64,000 bases of DNA from an uncultured Roseobacter sp. (GCF_947492555.1 NZ_CANLNE010000002.1:549501-613500), one strand, 5' to 3'. Positions 34,094-43,566 are shown, numbered from the stretch's first letter. Numbers and translations are program-made. Notes: generated by a model not told the origin, from the letters alone.

Positions 34094-35536
34094 TCAGTCC
34101 ACTTCCTCCATCTTGCCGCCGGCTGTGCCGCGTGTGTCTGCCCCGCCAGAGGAGGAGGCCGCCGCGCTGGTGCCGGGCAGAGCAGTGTCCCAGGCTGATG
34201 TCAGCGCAGGGCGGGCAACCGTCCGGGTGTCCCGGCGCCGGTCCTCGGCACCGCCGTTGCGTACTGGCGCGGCGGCTGCTGCGGGCCTGCGCGCGGGTGG
34301 CGGCGCGTGCAGCGGATCAATCGCGCCCATTTCAGGACGGAGATCTTCTGGATGCCGCTGTTGGTGCGCCGCGATGTCGAAGCCGAAATTTTCCGCGTAC
34401 TCCGTGGGGATATAGAGGCGATAGTAAACGGTTCGGTCAAGCGGGCCATTCGGCTTGTAGTATCCGAGCGCTTGTGACGGCGTTTGGTTGGAGGCGTTGG
34501 CGCGGTAATACTCTTCGTCGACCTGTTCCACCAATGCGATGAAAGGCACATCCTCTGCTGCAATACCCTTGGTCCCGGCTCTGATCAGAATTTCCTTGTC
34601 GGCGATTGCTTTTGCCTGTGCGTCGTCATCGCGCAGTTTTTTCGCGGTGGTTTCGGTGGAATAATCCTCCGGATGCAGATCGTCCGTCGCAGAAACGCCC
34701 GCGACCATACCAGCGCGGTGATGCTCATTACGGGAAGTACCTCGCGCCCGATAGGACGGCGTATTTGACTTCAGGTGTCCCCCCTCGTAACTCACGTCGA
34801 CAAGGGTGTTGTTCTTCGAGACGGGCTTGAGCGCATACTTCCCGGCGCTGATCGCAACGCCGCCTGCTTCGAATGACAGGTAAGGCGACTGTCGATCATC
34901 ATCTGCAATATGATCTTTCGCTGATGCGCGACCTGTCGGATTCTCGGCGATGAATACCGGTGGCGCACCCTCGCCGCCATGCTGAGATGCTTCGAAGTTT
35001 TTGATATTGTTGGGACTCATGCCCCGAAAGATGAGACTGCCAACCTGCGCCTTGCCTTCCGGTGACACGCCAATGATGCGTGGGGCGTGCATCTGTTTAC
35101 CTTCGTGTTGCTTTGGAACGATTTCCGCGATCGCGGTGCGATTGCGTTCACCTTCCTTTTCCCCAAACCTCTCCTCGGCTCTGGCATAAAATGCATGGTC
35201 AGCTTCCAGGTTGCCAGCCGCCCTCAGGCGGGACAGATACTCGATATACTCCGTTTCGTCCGAGGCGTATTCTTTTAGCCTGGGGTTTCTGCTTTTATTG
35301 AGTTTGTGCGCGTCATCTACTTGTCGAACGGTACCCGTCTCGGGCGGCCCGATACGCACATATTTGATTCGCTGGATCACCTTTTGCAGGCGTTGAACAA
35401 CCGCTGATCCATCTGCCTTGGCCTGCATCCGCAGGAGATGACCTTGGTTTGAGGGAGCCGATGCAAGCGCTTGTGGTGCTTTGGACTGCGCCGGTTGTGT
35501 TGTCGGGTCTGTCCGCTGGATTTTACGATGGAGCAT
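34094..35536 (-). CDS. Toxin-like protein with ADP-ribosyltransferase-like core (candidate injection-system cargo)
   Basis: 480 residues from ATG 35536 (an upstream in-frame TTG would give 490). No signal peptide or membrane helix. Residues 1-60 are low-complexity and end with Val-Val-Gln-Arg (46-49) and Val-Ile-Gln-Arg (53-56), a style common in leaders of extracellular contractile injection system cargo. The body suggests an R-S-E ADP-ribosyltransferase: Arg171 in Leu-Ile-Phe-Arg-Gly-Met, Ser221 in Ser-Pro-Tyr-Leu-Ser-Phe, Glu315 in Asp-Lys-Glu-Ile-Leu-Ile. The tail (405-480) is rich in Ala, Pro and Arg. Base composition looks lower in GC than its neighbours, hinting at transfer. No apparatus genes or obvious immunity gene lie next to it. 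Assignment is inference from motifs only. Confidence 0.5.
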   Translation of the reverse strand: MLHRKIQRTDPTTQPAQSKAPQALASAPSNQGHLLRMQAKADGSAVVQRLQKVIQRIKYVRIGPPETGTVRQVDDAHKLNKSRNPRLKEYASDETEYIEYLSRLRAAGNLEADHAFYARAEERFGEKEGERNRTAIAEIVPKQHEGKQMHAPRIIGVSPEGKAQVGSLIFRGMSPNNIKNFEASQHGGEGAPPVFIAENPTGRASAKDHIADDDRQSPYLSFEAGGVAISAGKYALKPVSKNNTLVDVSYEGGHLKSNTPSYRARGTSRNEHHRAGMVAGVSATDDLHPEDYSTETTAKKLRDDDAQAKAIADKEILIRAGTKGIAAEDVPFIALVEQVDEEYYRANASNQTPSQALGYYKPNGPLDRTVYYRLYIPTEYAENFGFDIAAHQQRHPEDLRPEMGAIDPLHAPPPARRPAAAAAPVRNGGAEDRRRDTRTVARPALTSAWDTALPGTSAAASSSGGADTRGTAGGKMEEVD

Positions 35537-35630
35537 CTGTTCGCCGCGCAAAAACGTTCGCGTCAAAGTAGAGTGTACAAAATCCTGGCAGTCAATCCTG
35601 ATGTTGCGCCACCATCCCAGCGCGCAGGCG

Positions 35631-36335
35631 TCAAATCACTTTGATAACGTCCTTGTCGATGGCCAGCATATAGCCGCGACGCGCGATGTTTTTGACCAGC
35701 AACTCGGCAACGATCTGATTGCCCAAGGTGTCGCGCAACCGCTTGATCCGCGTGGCCCCCGCAGCCTCTTCGCAATCGGTGGCGCTGCGGCCCGAGATCA
35801 TGCCTTCGATTTCCGAACCTGACAGGACATCGTCATCCATCCGCGCTTCGGCCAGCACCGACATGGTTTCCATCGCCGCATCGGTCAGCTTGAAGCCGAG
35901 GTTGTTGAGGTAGACGGTGTTCTCTTCGCGGCTGATCAGGAGAGAGTTGACTTGAATGCCCGCGCGTTCGATCTGTGCCACGCGGCGGTTGAAACTGACC
36001 AGCATGACCAGAAAGACCAATGCGGCAATGAGCAGCGCCGTGGCAAAGAGGAGCAATACGAAAATCACCACGCGGTAGCTCATCAAGGTATCCGAAAACG
36101 CGGTGCCGGATTGCGCTAGGATTTCCAGAAGCTTGACCTCGGCCTGCGCGGTCAGATCGTTGTTCTCGATAAAGAGCTGCTCGACCCGTGCATTGAAGGC
36201 ATTGGCATCTGGCAGCGCCCAGAACAGAAGAACGGCGGTGATCAGCAGGATCAGCACAATTGCGGTGATCCCGATGACCACGATCCGCCCCCCCGAGCGG
36301 CGCATTTCAGAAGCGGAGGAAGTTGGATCCTGCAC
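35631..36335 (-). CDS. Two-helix membrane protein with C-terminal winged-helix domain
   Basis: 234 residues from GTG 36335, preferred because AAAGGA stands six bases upstream; ATG 36305 and ATG 36365 are other choices. Helix 1 about 17-41, a ~47-residue segment probably in the periplasm, helix 2 about 89-114, then a domain (130-230) like the OmpR/PhoB winged helix: strands around Leu-Leu-Ile-Ser-Arg-Glu-Glu-Asn, then Ile-Lys-Arg-Leu-Arg-Asp-Thr-Leu-Gly and Ile-Ala-Arg-Arg-Gly-Tyr-Met-Leu. The winged helix follows the membrane part, the reverse of ToxR/CadC. Likely a one-component membrane-bound regulator; signal and targets unknown. Confidence 0.7.
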   Translation of the reverse strand: MQDPTSSASEMRRSGGRIVVIGITAIVLILLITAVLLFWALPDANAFNARVEQLFIENNDLTAQAEVKLLEILAQSGTAFSDTLMSYRVVIFVLLLFATALLIAALVFLVMLVSFNRRVAQIERAGIQVNSLLISREENTVYLNNLGFKLTDAAMETMSVLAEARMDDDVLSGSEIEGMISGRSATDCEEAAGATRIKRLRDTLGNQIVAELLVKNIARRGYMLAIDKDVIKVI

Positions 36336-36594
36336 TCTGTTTCCTTTCTGCCAGCCCGCTTTCATCAAAGACGGAGACGATGTTCAGCAGGGTCCAGCCC
36401 TGGTTGGCAAGCCGTGCGGAAAGCTCTGCCTTCGCTGCTCCTTTAGAGCACTGCGAAATTTGCGCCACCCCATAGTGCAGTCGCAAGGGGTTGTCCTGTT
36501 TGGCCTTGTAGTCGGCATAGCATCCGGCCGTATGACCCGGTTGGGCAAGGGCAAGTGCGGCGACAAGACCCGCAATGAGGGCTGTGTGTTTCAT
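36307..36594 (-). CDS. Small secreted protein
   Basis: 95 residues with a signal peptide (1-23, cut near His-Thr-Ala). Two cysteines remain in the mature part (Gly-Cys-Tyr and Gln-Cys-Ser) that may form a disulfide. The end of the gene overlaps the proposed GTG start of the membrane winged-helix gene by 29 bases, so the two are probably translated together; it could be a periplasmic partner. Family not recognised. Confidence 0.65.
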   Translation of the reverse strand: MKHTALIAGLVAALALAQPGHTAGCYADYKAKQDNPLRLHYGVAQISQCSKGAAKAELSARLANQGWTLLNIVSVFDESGLAERKQSAGSNFLRF

Positions 36595-36767
36595 GGTCCG
36601 ATCCTGCGCGCCGCATGCAGGATATTCAATAACAAAAGGGCCTTAGGACGCGTGTTATCGGATAACGGGGCGTTGATATTGCCTGTCTGGCCGGGGGTGA
36701 CCCAGATTGATCCCACAAGGCCGCTTGCTGTGCGAGGGGTCACAAGATCAAGAAAAGGAAATGCCCC

Positions 36768-37250
36768 ATGCACCGCAAATTCATCGCCACCATTGCCGCC
36801 GCTGCTATTGCGGTCACCGCTTTCGGCAATGCACCTGCACGTGCGGATGAGGATGTCTTGCGGGCACTGGCGGCCATCGCTGGCATCGCGATTGTCGGCA
36901 AGGTGATCCATGATCGGAACGAGCGTAAACGCGAGCAGTACAACGCCACGCGGAACGCCCACAAAGCGCCCGTCTATCACAATCAAAAAAGGGTCTACGA
37001 TCTCGCGCCCCGTCCGCTGCCGAACCGCGCCAAGAACCGTCGGCTGCTGCCGGGTGATTGTCTGCGCACTGCAGAAACGCGGCAGGGGCGCGTGCGCTAC
37101 TTTGGCAAGCGCTGCCTGGAGCGGAACTACAAATACGTGAACCGGTTGCCGCAGGCCTGTGCGATCCGCTTGCGCGGGGATGATCGCAACCGGCGTGGGT
37201 ATGAGGCGCGGTGTCTGCGTCGCGAAGGATACCAATTGGCCCGCCGATAA
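36768..37250 (+). CDS. Basic secreted protein of unknown function
   Basis: 160 residues with a signal peptide (1-26, cut after Ala-Arg-Ala). The mature part is strongly basic, with many Arg, Asn and Tyr, and four cysteines in the last half that are likely paired. AAAAGGAAA precedes the ATG. Roseobacter genomes carry such proteins, but I know no function. Confidence 0.75.
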   Translation: MHRKFIATIAAAAIAVTAFGNAPARADEDVLRALAAIAGIAIVGKVIHDRNERKREQYNATRNAHKAPVYHNQKRVYDLAPRPLPNRAKNRRLLPGDCLRTAETRQGRVRYFGKRCLERNYKYVNRLPQACAIRLRGDDRNRRGYEARCLRREGYQLARR

Positions 37251-37267
37251 GGACGGGTCGATGCAAG

Positions 37268-37294
37268 GCCGGGAGGGATCCCTGACCCGGCTTT
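37268..37294. repeat. Stem-loop before the main terminator
   Basis: GCCGGG (37268-37273) pairs with CCCGGC (37286-37291) around a nested GGGATCCC palindrome, followed by TTT. It may add to the stronger hairpin 50 bases later. Confidence 0.5.
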
Positions 37295-37343
37295 GACCTG
37301 GAAGGGGGCGTTCGGGCGCTTCCTTCCCTTTTTAACCAGTGCT

Positions 37344-37373
37344 GCGCGCTCCCTTATCGGAGCGCGCTTTTTC
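37344..37373 (+). terminator. Intrinsic terminator
   Basis: GCGCGCTCC (37344-37352), loop CTTATC, GGAGCGCGC (37359-37367), then TTTTT. A perfect nine-base stem that ends the 160-residue gene before rnhB. Confidence 0.92.
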
Positions 37374-37430
37374 GTTTGGTCACTGGAACAACGGGGTTGC
37401 ACCTTCGCCGCGATCGTTGGATCAGAAGGG

Positions 37431-38060
37431 ATGGGACCCGATTTTGACTTTGAAACTGCAGCCTATGCCGACGGTGCAGCCCGCGTCGCCGGGGTGGATG
37501 AGGTCGGACGCGGGCCACTGGCGGGGCCCGTGACGGCCGCCGCCGTGGTGCTGGACCCAGCGCATATTCCCGATGGGCTGAACGATTCAAAACAACTGTC
37601 GATCAAGAAACGTGCCTATCTGGCGGAGCTGTTGATGGATTGCGCCGAGATCTCGGTGGCCCATGCCTCTGTCGAAGAGATCGAACAACACAATATTTTA
37701 CGCGCAAGTCACATCGCGATGATGCGGGCGGTTGCGGGTCTGCCGAATGCGCCGGATCATGTGCTGATCGATGGGTCCATGATACCGCGCGGCATGAACA
37801 TCGCCGCGCAGCCGGTGGTCAAGGGTGACACCCGATGCCTGTCGATTTCGGCAGCCTCCATCGTGGCAAAAATCGCCCGCGACAAGCTGATGGTGGATTT
37901 GGCGCAACAGCATCCCGGCTACGGGTGGGAGACAAACATGGGATATGGATCAAAAAGCCACATGTCCGCGCTTCAAAATCTTGGGCCGACCCCACACCAT
38001 AGACGAACCTTCAAACCGGTGCACAATATCTTGTATCAAGGTAAAAACTTAACGCCTTGA
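37431..38060 (+). CDS. rnhB: Ribonuclease HII
   Basis: 209 residues from ATG 37431; the frame is open to 37293 but passes through the terminator, and homology begins at Gly-Pro-Asp-Phe-Asp. Removes ribonucleotides from DNA. Active-site acids are seen in Gly-Val-Asp-Glu-Val-Gly-Arg-Gly-Pro-Leu-Ala-Gly, and the next Asp in Leu-Ile-Asp-Gly-Ser. The ccrM gene follows 90 bases downstream, as in many alphaproteobacteria. Confidence 0.94.
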   Translation: MGPDFDFETAAYADGAARVAGVDEVGRGPLAGPVTAAAVVLDPAHIPDGLNDSKQLSIKKRAYLAELLMDCAEISVAHASVEEIEQHNILRASHIAMMRAVAGLPNAPDHVLIDGSMIPRGMNIAAQPVVKGDTRCLSISAASIVAKIARDKLMVDLAQQHPGYGWETNMGYGSKSHMSALQNLGPTPHHRRTFKPVHNILYQGKNLTP

Positions 38061-38097
38061 TTCAAAAAAGAAATTGACCGCGAATCGCCTTTGACTC
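38059..38097 (+). promoter_or_regulatory. Three GANTC methylation sites in the ccrM promoter region
   Basis: GATTC (38059-38063), GAATC (38082-38086) and GACTC (38093-38097) lie within 39 bases, just before ccrM. GANTC is the CcrM target. In Caulobacter methylation of such sites in the ccrM leader lowers its own transcription. A half-match to the CtrA box (TTAA at 38049-38052) is too weak to claim. Confidence 0.6.
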
Positions 38098-38117
38098 ATG
38101 CTGTGCTCAACCAATGA

Positions 38118-39245
<1,128 letters not shown>

Positions 39246-39317
39246 CGCATTCCTGATTTACGAACACCGCCGGTGCCTGTGGCCTAAACTAGGCTGCCTT
39301 TGAAGGCACACACCTTA

Positions 39318-39344
39318 CCCCGCCCAATGTGGCGGGGTTTTTTC
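39318..39344 (+). terminator. Intrinsic terminator after ccrM
   Basis: CCCCGCC (39318-39324), loop CAATGT, GGCGGGG (39331-39337), then TTTTTT. Perfect seven-base stem. The ~150 bases from here to the next gene hold nothing I can name. Confidence 0.93.
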
Positions 39345-39493
39345 GTTAACTGGATCAGCAAAAACTGAAACAGCTGTTCGAACGACCGGCCGAAGGCCAC
39401 TATGTGACCGAAGTAGGCGGTGGTCGTTTGGCTTTGATACATCGAAAAGAGCATCGGTCAGCGGACAAGTCACCTTCCGAACCCGAACCGGCC

Positions 39494-39919
39494 TCAATTC
39501 AAGCGTCTTGGCTTCACTTTGTGGTTGAGCGCCGCATGAATGTAGCGGGCGCCGAAGTCGGACTTGTTGACCACGTGGATCACACCCGCCGATTGTGCCT
39601 TGTCGAACATGAACGGTGTGGGCCAGTCGCTGACCATCACGATGGGGATTTTGGCGAAATCTGGGTTCTCGGCCAATTCGATCGCAAAGTTTGCCCCGGT
39701 GCCGTCCGGCAGATGATTATCGAGCAGGATGATGCTTGTCTGATAGCGCGCCATATGTTCGCGCGCCTCTTCGATGGTGGCGGCAACAGCAACGAACACC
39801 CCCTTGAAGCTCTTGTCGAGGATGCGTTTGATCCGTTCCTGATCGAAGGTGCTGTCTTCGACAATCAGACAGGTTTGTGTTTTGGCGCCTGTCGGTGTTG
39901 CTGCAATTTGTTGCTGCAT
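39494..39919 (-). CDS. Single-domain response regulator
   Basis: 141 residues made of one receiver domain. Acid pocket Glu21-Asp22, phosphoacceptor Asp67 in Leu-Leu-Asp-Asn-His-Leu-Pro-Asp-Gly-Thr-Gly, Ser97 and Lys119 complete the active site. No output domain, so it acts by protein contact. Its histidine kinase is not in the window; the closest genes are ccrM and alkB. Confidence 0.88.
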   Translation of the reverse strand: MQQQIAATPTGAKTQTCLIVEDSTFDQERIKRILDKSFKGVFVAVAATIEEAREHMARYQTSIILLDNHLPDGTGANFAIELAENPDFAKIPIVMVSDWPTPFMFDKAQSAGVIHVVNKSDFGARYIHAALNHKVKPRRLN

Positions 39920-39989
39920 TGTAAGCTCTCACGTAAATCCACCGGAGAGCAACTCGTGCCATATAATGCTTAAGATATGGTGATCAGCT

Positions 39990-41144
39990 TCAGCGCGGCA
40001 GCGGGTTTGCGGCGGTGTTGTAGGTGCTCCAATCGGTGATTTCCGGATAGTACATCTGCCGCCAGCGCCGCACCCGCGGGTTCATGATGCGCCGCCAGAG
40101 CGGAGGCACCATCGCGGCCATGGTCATGATCGGATAGCCATAGGGCAGCTGCGGGGCCTCCATGTCGGAATAGGTCTGCAGCACCGGAAAGCGCCGGTCG
40201 GGTTTGTAGTGATGGTCGGAATGCCGCTGCAGGTTGATGAGCAGCCAGTTGGACATCCGGTAGTCTGCATTCCAGGAGTGCTGCGGCTTGACGTGTTCGT
40301 ATTTGCCATCGCCCAGATGTTTGCGCGTCAGGCCGTAATGTTCGATGTAGTTTACCAGTTCCAGCTGCCAGATCGCAGTACCGGCCTGCACAAGGAACAG
40401 CACGAGACCGGACCAGCCTCCAAAGCCAAGGGCCAAGACCAGCATGAAAAGCTGCAGCCCCCAATACTTGAAAAACGGGTTGCTGAGGTCATGCCATGGT
40501 AGGTTACGCCGCTTAAGCATATGTTTTTCGGCGGAAAATGCGGAGTGCAGCGACTGGCGCAGCACCCGTGGGTAAAACCTGTGGAATCCTTCATTGTAGC
40601 GCGCGGTGACGGCGTCCTTGGGTGTGCCGACGTAGCGGTGATGCACCAGCAGGTGCTCGGACCGGAAGTGCGAGTAAAGCACCATGGCCAGCAGGATATC
40701 GGCCATCCAGCGCTCGGTCTTGTTCTTCTGGTGCATCAGCTCGTGGCTGTAGTTGATCCCGACCGTGCCGGTGATCACGCCGACACCGAAGAAGAGCGCG
40801 ACGCGTTCCACTGTGCCGAGGTGGTCGGCCTGCGGCACATACCAGATCAGGCTGAGCAGCAGGCAAAACTGAACGGGGGCCCAGATCAGCGTGATGGTAC
40901 GGTACCAGAAAAGGCTCTGTTCCGGCGTATCTGGGTCCGCGTTCGACCTGTCGTGGCCAAAAACCGCGTCGAGCGCCGAAAACAGATACCACGTGACAAT
41001 CGGCAGCAGGGCCACCGTCCACCCGCCGTAAAGCGCACCCACCCAGGCCACGGGCACCAGCAGGAGCGAAATCCAGAACGGGGCAGCCCGCGAAAACCGC
41101 ATCAGATCGGCAAGGGGGATGGGTTTCTGATCGTGGGTCATCAT
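39990..41144 (-). CDS. alkB: Alkane 1-monooxygenase
   Basis: 384 residues (383 if the second Met is used), with about six membrane helices. Di-iron histidine boxes: His-Glu-Leu-Met-His, Glu-His-Leu-Leu-Val-His-His, and Leu-Gln-Arg-His-Ser-Asp-His-His, plus Asn-Tyr-Ile-Glu-His-Tyr-Gly, as in AlkB. Hydroxylates terminal methyl groups of medium-chain alkanes with electrons from rubredoxin. No rubredoxin or reductase gene lies beside it. Confidence 0.93.
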   Translation of the reverse strand: MMTHDQKPIPLADLMRFSRAAPFWISLLLVPVAWVGALYGGWTVALLPIVTWYLFSALDAVFGHDRSNADPDTPEQSLFWYRTITLIWAPVQFCLLLSLIWYVPQADHLGTVERVALFFGVGVITGTVGINYSHELMHQKNKTERWMADILLAMVLYSHFRSEHLLVHHRYVGTPKDAVTARYNEGFHRFYPRVLRQSLHSAFSAEKHMLKRRNLPWHDLSNPFFKYWGLQLFMLVLALGFGGWSGLVLFLVQAGTAIWQLELVNYIEHYGLTRKHLGDGKYEHVKPQHSWNADYRMSNWLLINLQRHSDHHYKPDRRFPVLQTYSDMEAPQLPYGYPIMTMAAMVPPLWRRIMNPRVRRWRQMYYPEITDWSTYNTAANPLPR

Positions 41145-41210
41145 CTGGGTCCTGTTTGCTCTGCGCAGTCTAGTCTGGCGGGGACGATTGTTCCAAGCAT
41201 GACGCAGCGC

Positions 41211-42287
41211 TCATACCGAGGCCTGCGCAAGATCAAAGGCCTTGCGCATGACCGTTGGCAGGTCGGACGGTCGAAAGTCGGCGGGCGGTCGGAAACTGCC
41301 ACGGGTTGGCATTATGTCCGGTGCGACCTCAGCCGTCCAGACCTGTAGGACCAGGTGGAAATGGGTGAAGGTGTGGCGCACCTCTCCCGGCAATTGCGTC
41401 CAGTCCGCTGTGGCCGGAGGCGGCACATCGGGCAGGGTGCTGCCAATGTCGATCCAATCCGATCCCGGCCAGCTCAACATGCCGCCCAGCAGCCCCTTGT
41501 CGGGGCGCGTCTCCAACAGCCACGCGCCATCCTGGCGCTGGCCCAGATAGACGATACCGTGCCGGACCGGCTTGGTCTTCTTGGGCGCTTTCTTGGGTAG
41601 CTCGCCCGCCGTTCCGCGCAGGCGCGCCAGGCAGGGATCACGCCAGGGGCAGATGCCGCAGGCTGGCGACTTAGGGCTGCAGATCGTCGCCCCCAGATCC
41701 ATCACCGCCTGCGCGTAATCGCCGGGGCGGGTGCCGGGGGTCAGCGCTTCGGCCTCAGCCATCAATGCGGCTTTCGCCTCGGGCAATGGCGTGTGGATAT
41801 CATGCAGCCTCGACATCACCCGCTCGACATTGCCGTCGAGCACGGCGTGAGGCAGGTCGAATGCAATCGAGGAAATGGCCGCCGCCGTGTAGGGGCCGAT
41901 CCCCGGTAGTTTCAGCAGGGCTGCATGATCGGCGGGAAACTGACCATCATGATCAGCCACGACAGCGCGGGCGCATTTCAACAGATTACGAGCCCGGGCG
42001 TAATACCCCAGACCGGCCCATTCTCCCATCACATCCGCATCCTCGGCTGCGGCCAGATCGCCCACAGTGGGCCAGCGCGCCGTGAACCTGTGAAAATAGT
42101 CTTTTACCGTCGCTACGGTGGTCTGCTGCAGCATCACCTCGGACATCCAGACGCGGTAGGGATCGGGCAATATCCCCGCCTTGCGGTCCTGGGGCGGTAC
42201 CCGCCAGGGCATCGCGCGGGCATGCACGTCGTACCACGCCAAAAGGGCGCCGTTCAATTCTTCGGGATCAGGGGCAATTTCACGCAA
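41211..42287 (-). CDS. mutY: A/G-specific adenine glycosylase
   Basis: Removes adenine opposite 8-oxoguanine. 358 residues; helix-hairpin-helix Leu-Pro-Gly-Ile-Gly-Pro-Tyr-Thr-Ala with the catalytic Asp in Val-Leu-Asp-Gly-Asn-Val-Glu-Arg, four cluster cysteines in Cys-Ser-Pro-Lys-Ser-Pro-Ala-Cys-Gly-Ile-Cys-Pro and the following Cys, and a C-terminal NUDIX-like recognition domain. Divergent from the dciA-like gene. Confidence 0.95.
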   Translation of the reverse strand: MREIAPDPEELNGALLAWYDVHARAMPWRVPPQDRKAGILPDPYRVWMSEVMLQQTTVATVKDYFHRFTARWPTVGDLAAAEDADVMGEWAGLGYYARARNLLKCARAVVADHDGQFPADHAALLKLPGIGPYTAAAISSIAFDLPHAVLDGNVERVMSRLHDIHTPLPEAKAALMAEAEALTPGTRPGDYAQAVMDLGATICSPKSPACGICPWRDPCLARLRGTAGELPKKAPKKTKPVRHGIVYLGQRQDGAWLLETRPDKGLLGGMLSWPGSDWIDIGSTLPDVPPPATADWTQLPGEVRHTFTHFHLVLQVWTAEVAPDIMPTRGSFRPPADFRPSDLPTVMRKAFDLAQASV

Positions 42288-42371
42288 TGTTTATGATCGT
42301 CCGTCCGCTTTGACTGGTTGCCGCTGCTTGGAAAGGCTATGTTGGGACAACCGTTTCTTGAGAAGATAGCG

Positions 42372-42881
42372 ATGCCGCCCAGACGTGCCAGTACAAAAGG
42401 GTTTACCCGCACCGCCAGCCTGCTCACAGGCCGGATCAGGGCGGCCTCGGAAAGCCGGGGATTCGCGCAAAGTCGGCTGCTGACGCAGTGGACTGAGATT
42501 GTGGGCACGGATGTCGCGGCAATCTCCCGCCCGGTTGAGGTCAGCTATGGGCGTGCAGGCATGGGGGCGACGCTGACGCTGCTGACCACGGGCTCCCAGG
42601 CCCCGATGCTTGAGATGCAAAAGGAAAAACTGCGCGCCAAGGTGAATGCCGTCTACGGCTACAACGCAATTGCGCGCGTCCGGGTTACTCAGACCGCTGC
42701 CACCGGCTTCTCCGAAGGTCAGGTTGCCTTTGAACCGGCCAAACTCGACGCCGATGCGGCGCCCGTCGATCCCGCCATTCGCCGCAAGGCTGCCCAGACC
42801 GCCAGCCCCGTTGAGGACAGCGGGCTGCGCGACGCGCTTGCACGTTTGGGCGAAAACATACTCAACAAGACAAATCGCTGA
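42372..42881 (+). CDS. DciA-like protein (DUF721)
   Basis: 169 residues from ATG 42372, with GAGAAG upstream. The N-terminal ~100 residues carry Trp-Thr-Glu-Ile-Val-Gly and the later Leu-Arg-Ala-Lys-Val-Asn-Ala, the DUF721 pattern; DciA-type proteins assist loading of the DnaB helicase in bacteria lacking DnaC. The C-terminal ~55 residues are Ala-rich and charged. The dsbA-like gene follows after 13 bases. Confidence 0.85.
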   Translation: MPPRRASTKGFTRTASLLTGRIRAASESRGFAQSRLLTQWTEIVGTDVAAISRPVEVSYGRAGMGATLTLLTTGSQAPMLEMQKEKLRAKVNAVYGYNAIARVRVTQTAATGFSEGQVAFEPAKLDADAAPVDPAIRRKAAQTASPVEDSGLRDALARLGENILNKTNR

Positions 42882-42894
42882 AAAGGATACACCG

Positions 42895-43566
42895 ATGTCG
42901 CGCATGATGATCATCTCCGCCGCTGTTGCCGTGCTTGGAATAGGGGCATATTTCGTTACATCGCCCGGCCCGTCCGTGACGCCCGCCGATCCTTTGGGTG
43001 CGGCAAATGCACAAACGGCAGAAGCGGATGTGGATACCTCCACGATTCAGGAAATGTCTCTGGGTAATCCGGACGCGCCTGTCACCGTGATTGAATACGC
43101 GTCCTTCACCTGCCCGCACTGCGCGACTTTCCATGCAGGCCCCTACAAACAGCTGAAAGCGGATTACATCGACACCGGCAAGATCAACTTTGTCTACCGA
43201 GAGGTCTACTTTGACCGGTTTGGTCTCTGGGCTTCGATGATCGCCCGCTGCGCCGGTACGCCGCAGAGCTTTTTCGGCATGACGGATCTGATCTACTCCG
43301 GTCAGTCCACCTGGGCGCGCGCGGGGGAACCGACAGCAATCGTTGCAGAGTTGCGCAAAATCGGCGCCGTGGCCGGGCTCGACGCGGACACGATGGAAGC
43401 CTGCCTGCAGGACGGTGACAAGGCCCGCACGCTGGTTGCCTGGTATCAGGAACATGCCGAAGCCGACGGGATCGACAGCACCCCAAGCTTTGTCATCAAC
43501 GGCCAGAAGTATTCCAACATGGCCTACAACGAAATGGCCGCTCTGATCGACGCAGCGGCTGAATAA
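42895..43566 (+). CDS. DsbA-type thiol:disulfide oxidoreductase
   Basis: 223 residues from ATG 42895, with AAAAGGA upstream. Hydrophobic signal or anchor (about 4-22), thioredoxin fold with insert, active site Cys-Pro-His-Cys preceded by Phe-Thr, and cis-Pro segment Ser-Thr-Pro-Ser-Phe-Val-Ile-Asn-Gly. Catalyses disulfide formation or exchange in the periplasm. Its stop overlaps the next ATG by one base. Confidence 0.9.
   Translation: MSRMMIISAAVAVLGIGAYFVTSPGPSVTPADPLGAANAQTAEADVDTSTIQEMSLGNPDAPVTVIEYASFTCPHCATFHAGPYKQLKADYIDTGKINFVYREVYFDRFGLWASMIARCAGTPQSFFGMTDLIYSGQSTWARAGEPTAIVAELRKIGAVAGLDADTMEACLQDGDKARTLVAWYQEHAEADGIDSTPSFVINGQKYSNMAYNEMAALIDAAAE

Noticed and set aside
38041-38063. 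Possible CtrA box before ccrM
   Set aside because: Only one TTAA half site fits; the second half is ATTC, too far from TTAA-N7-TTAA to claim.
39315-39497. 60-codon frame between ccrM and the response regulator
   Set aside because: It begins inside the ccrM terminator region, has no ribosome site and no recognisable domain.
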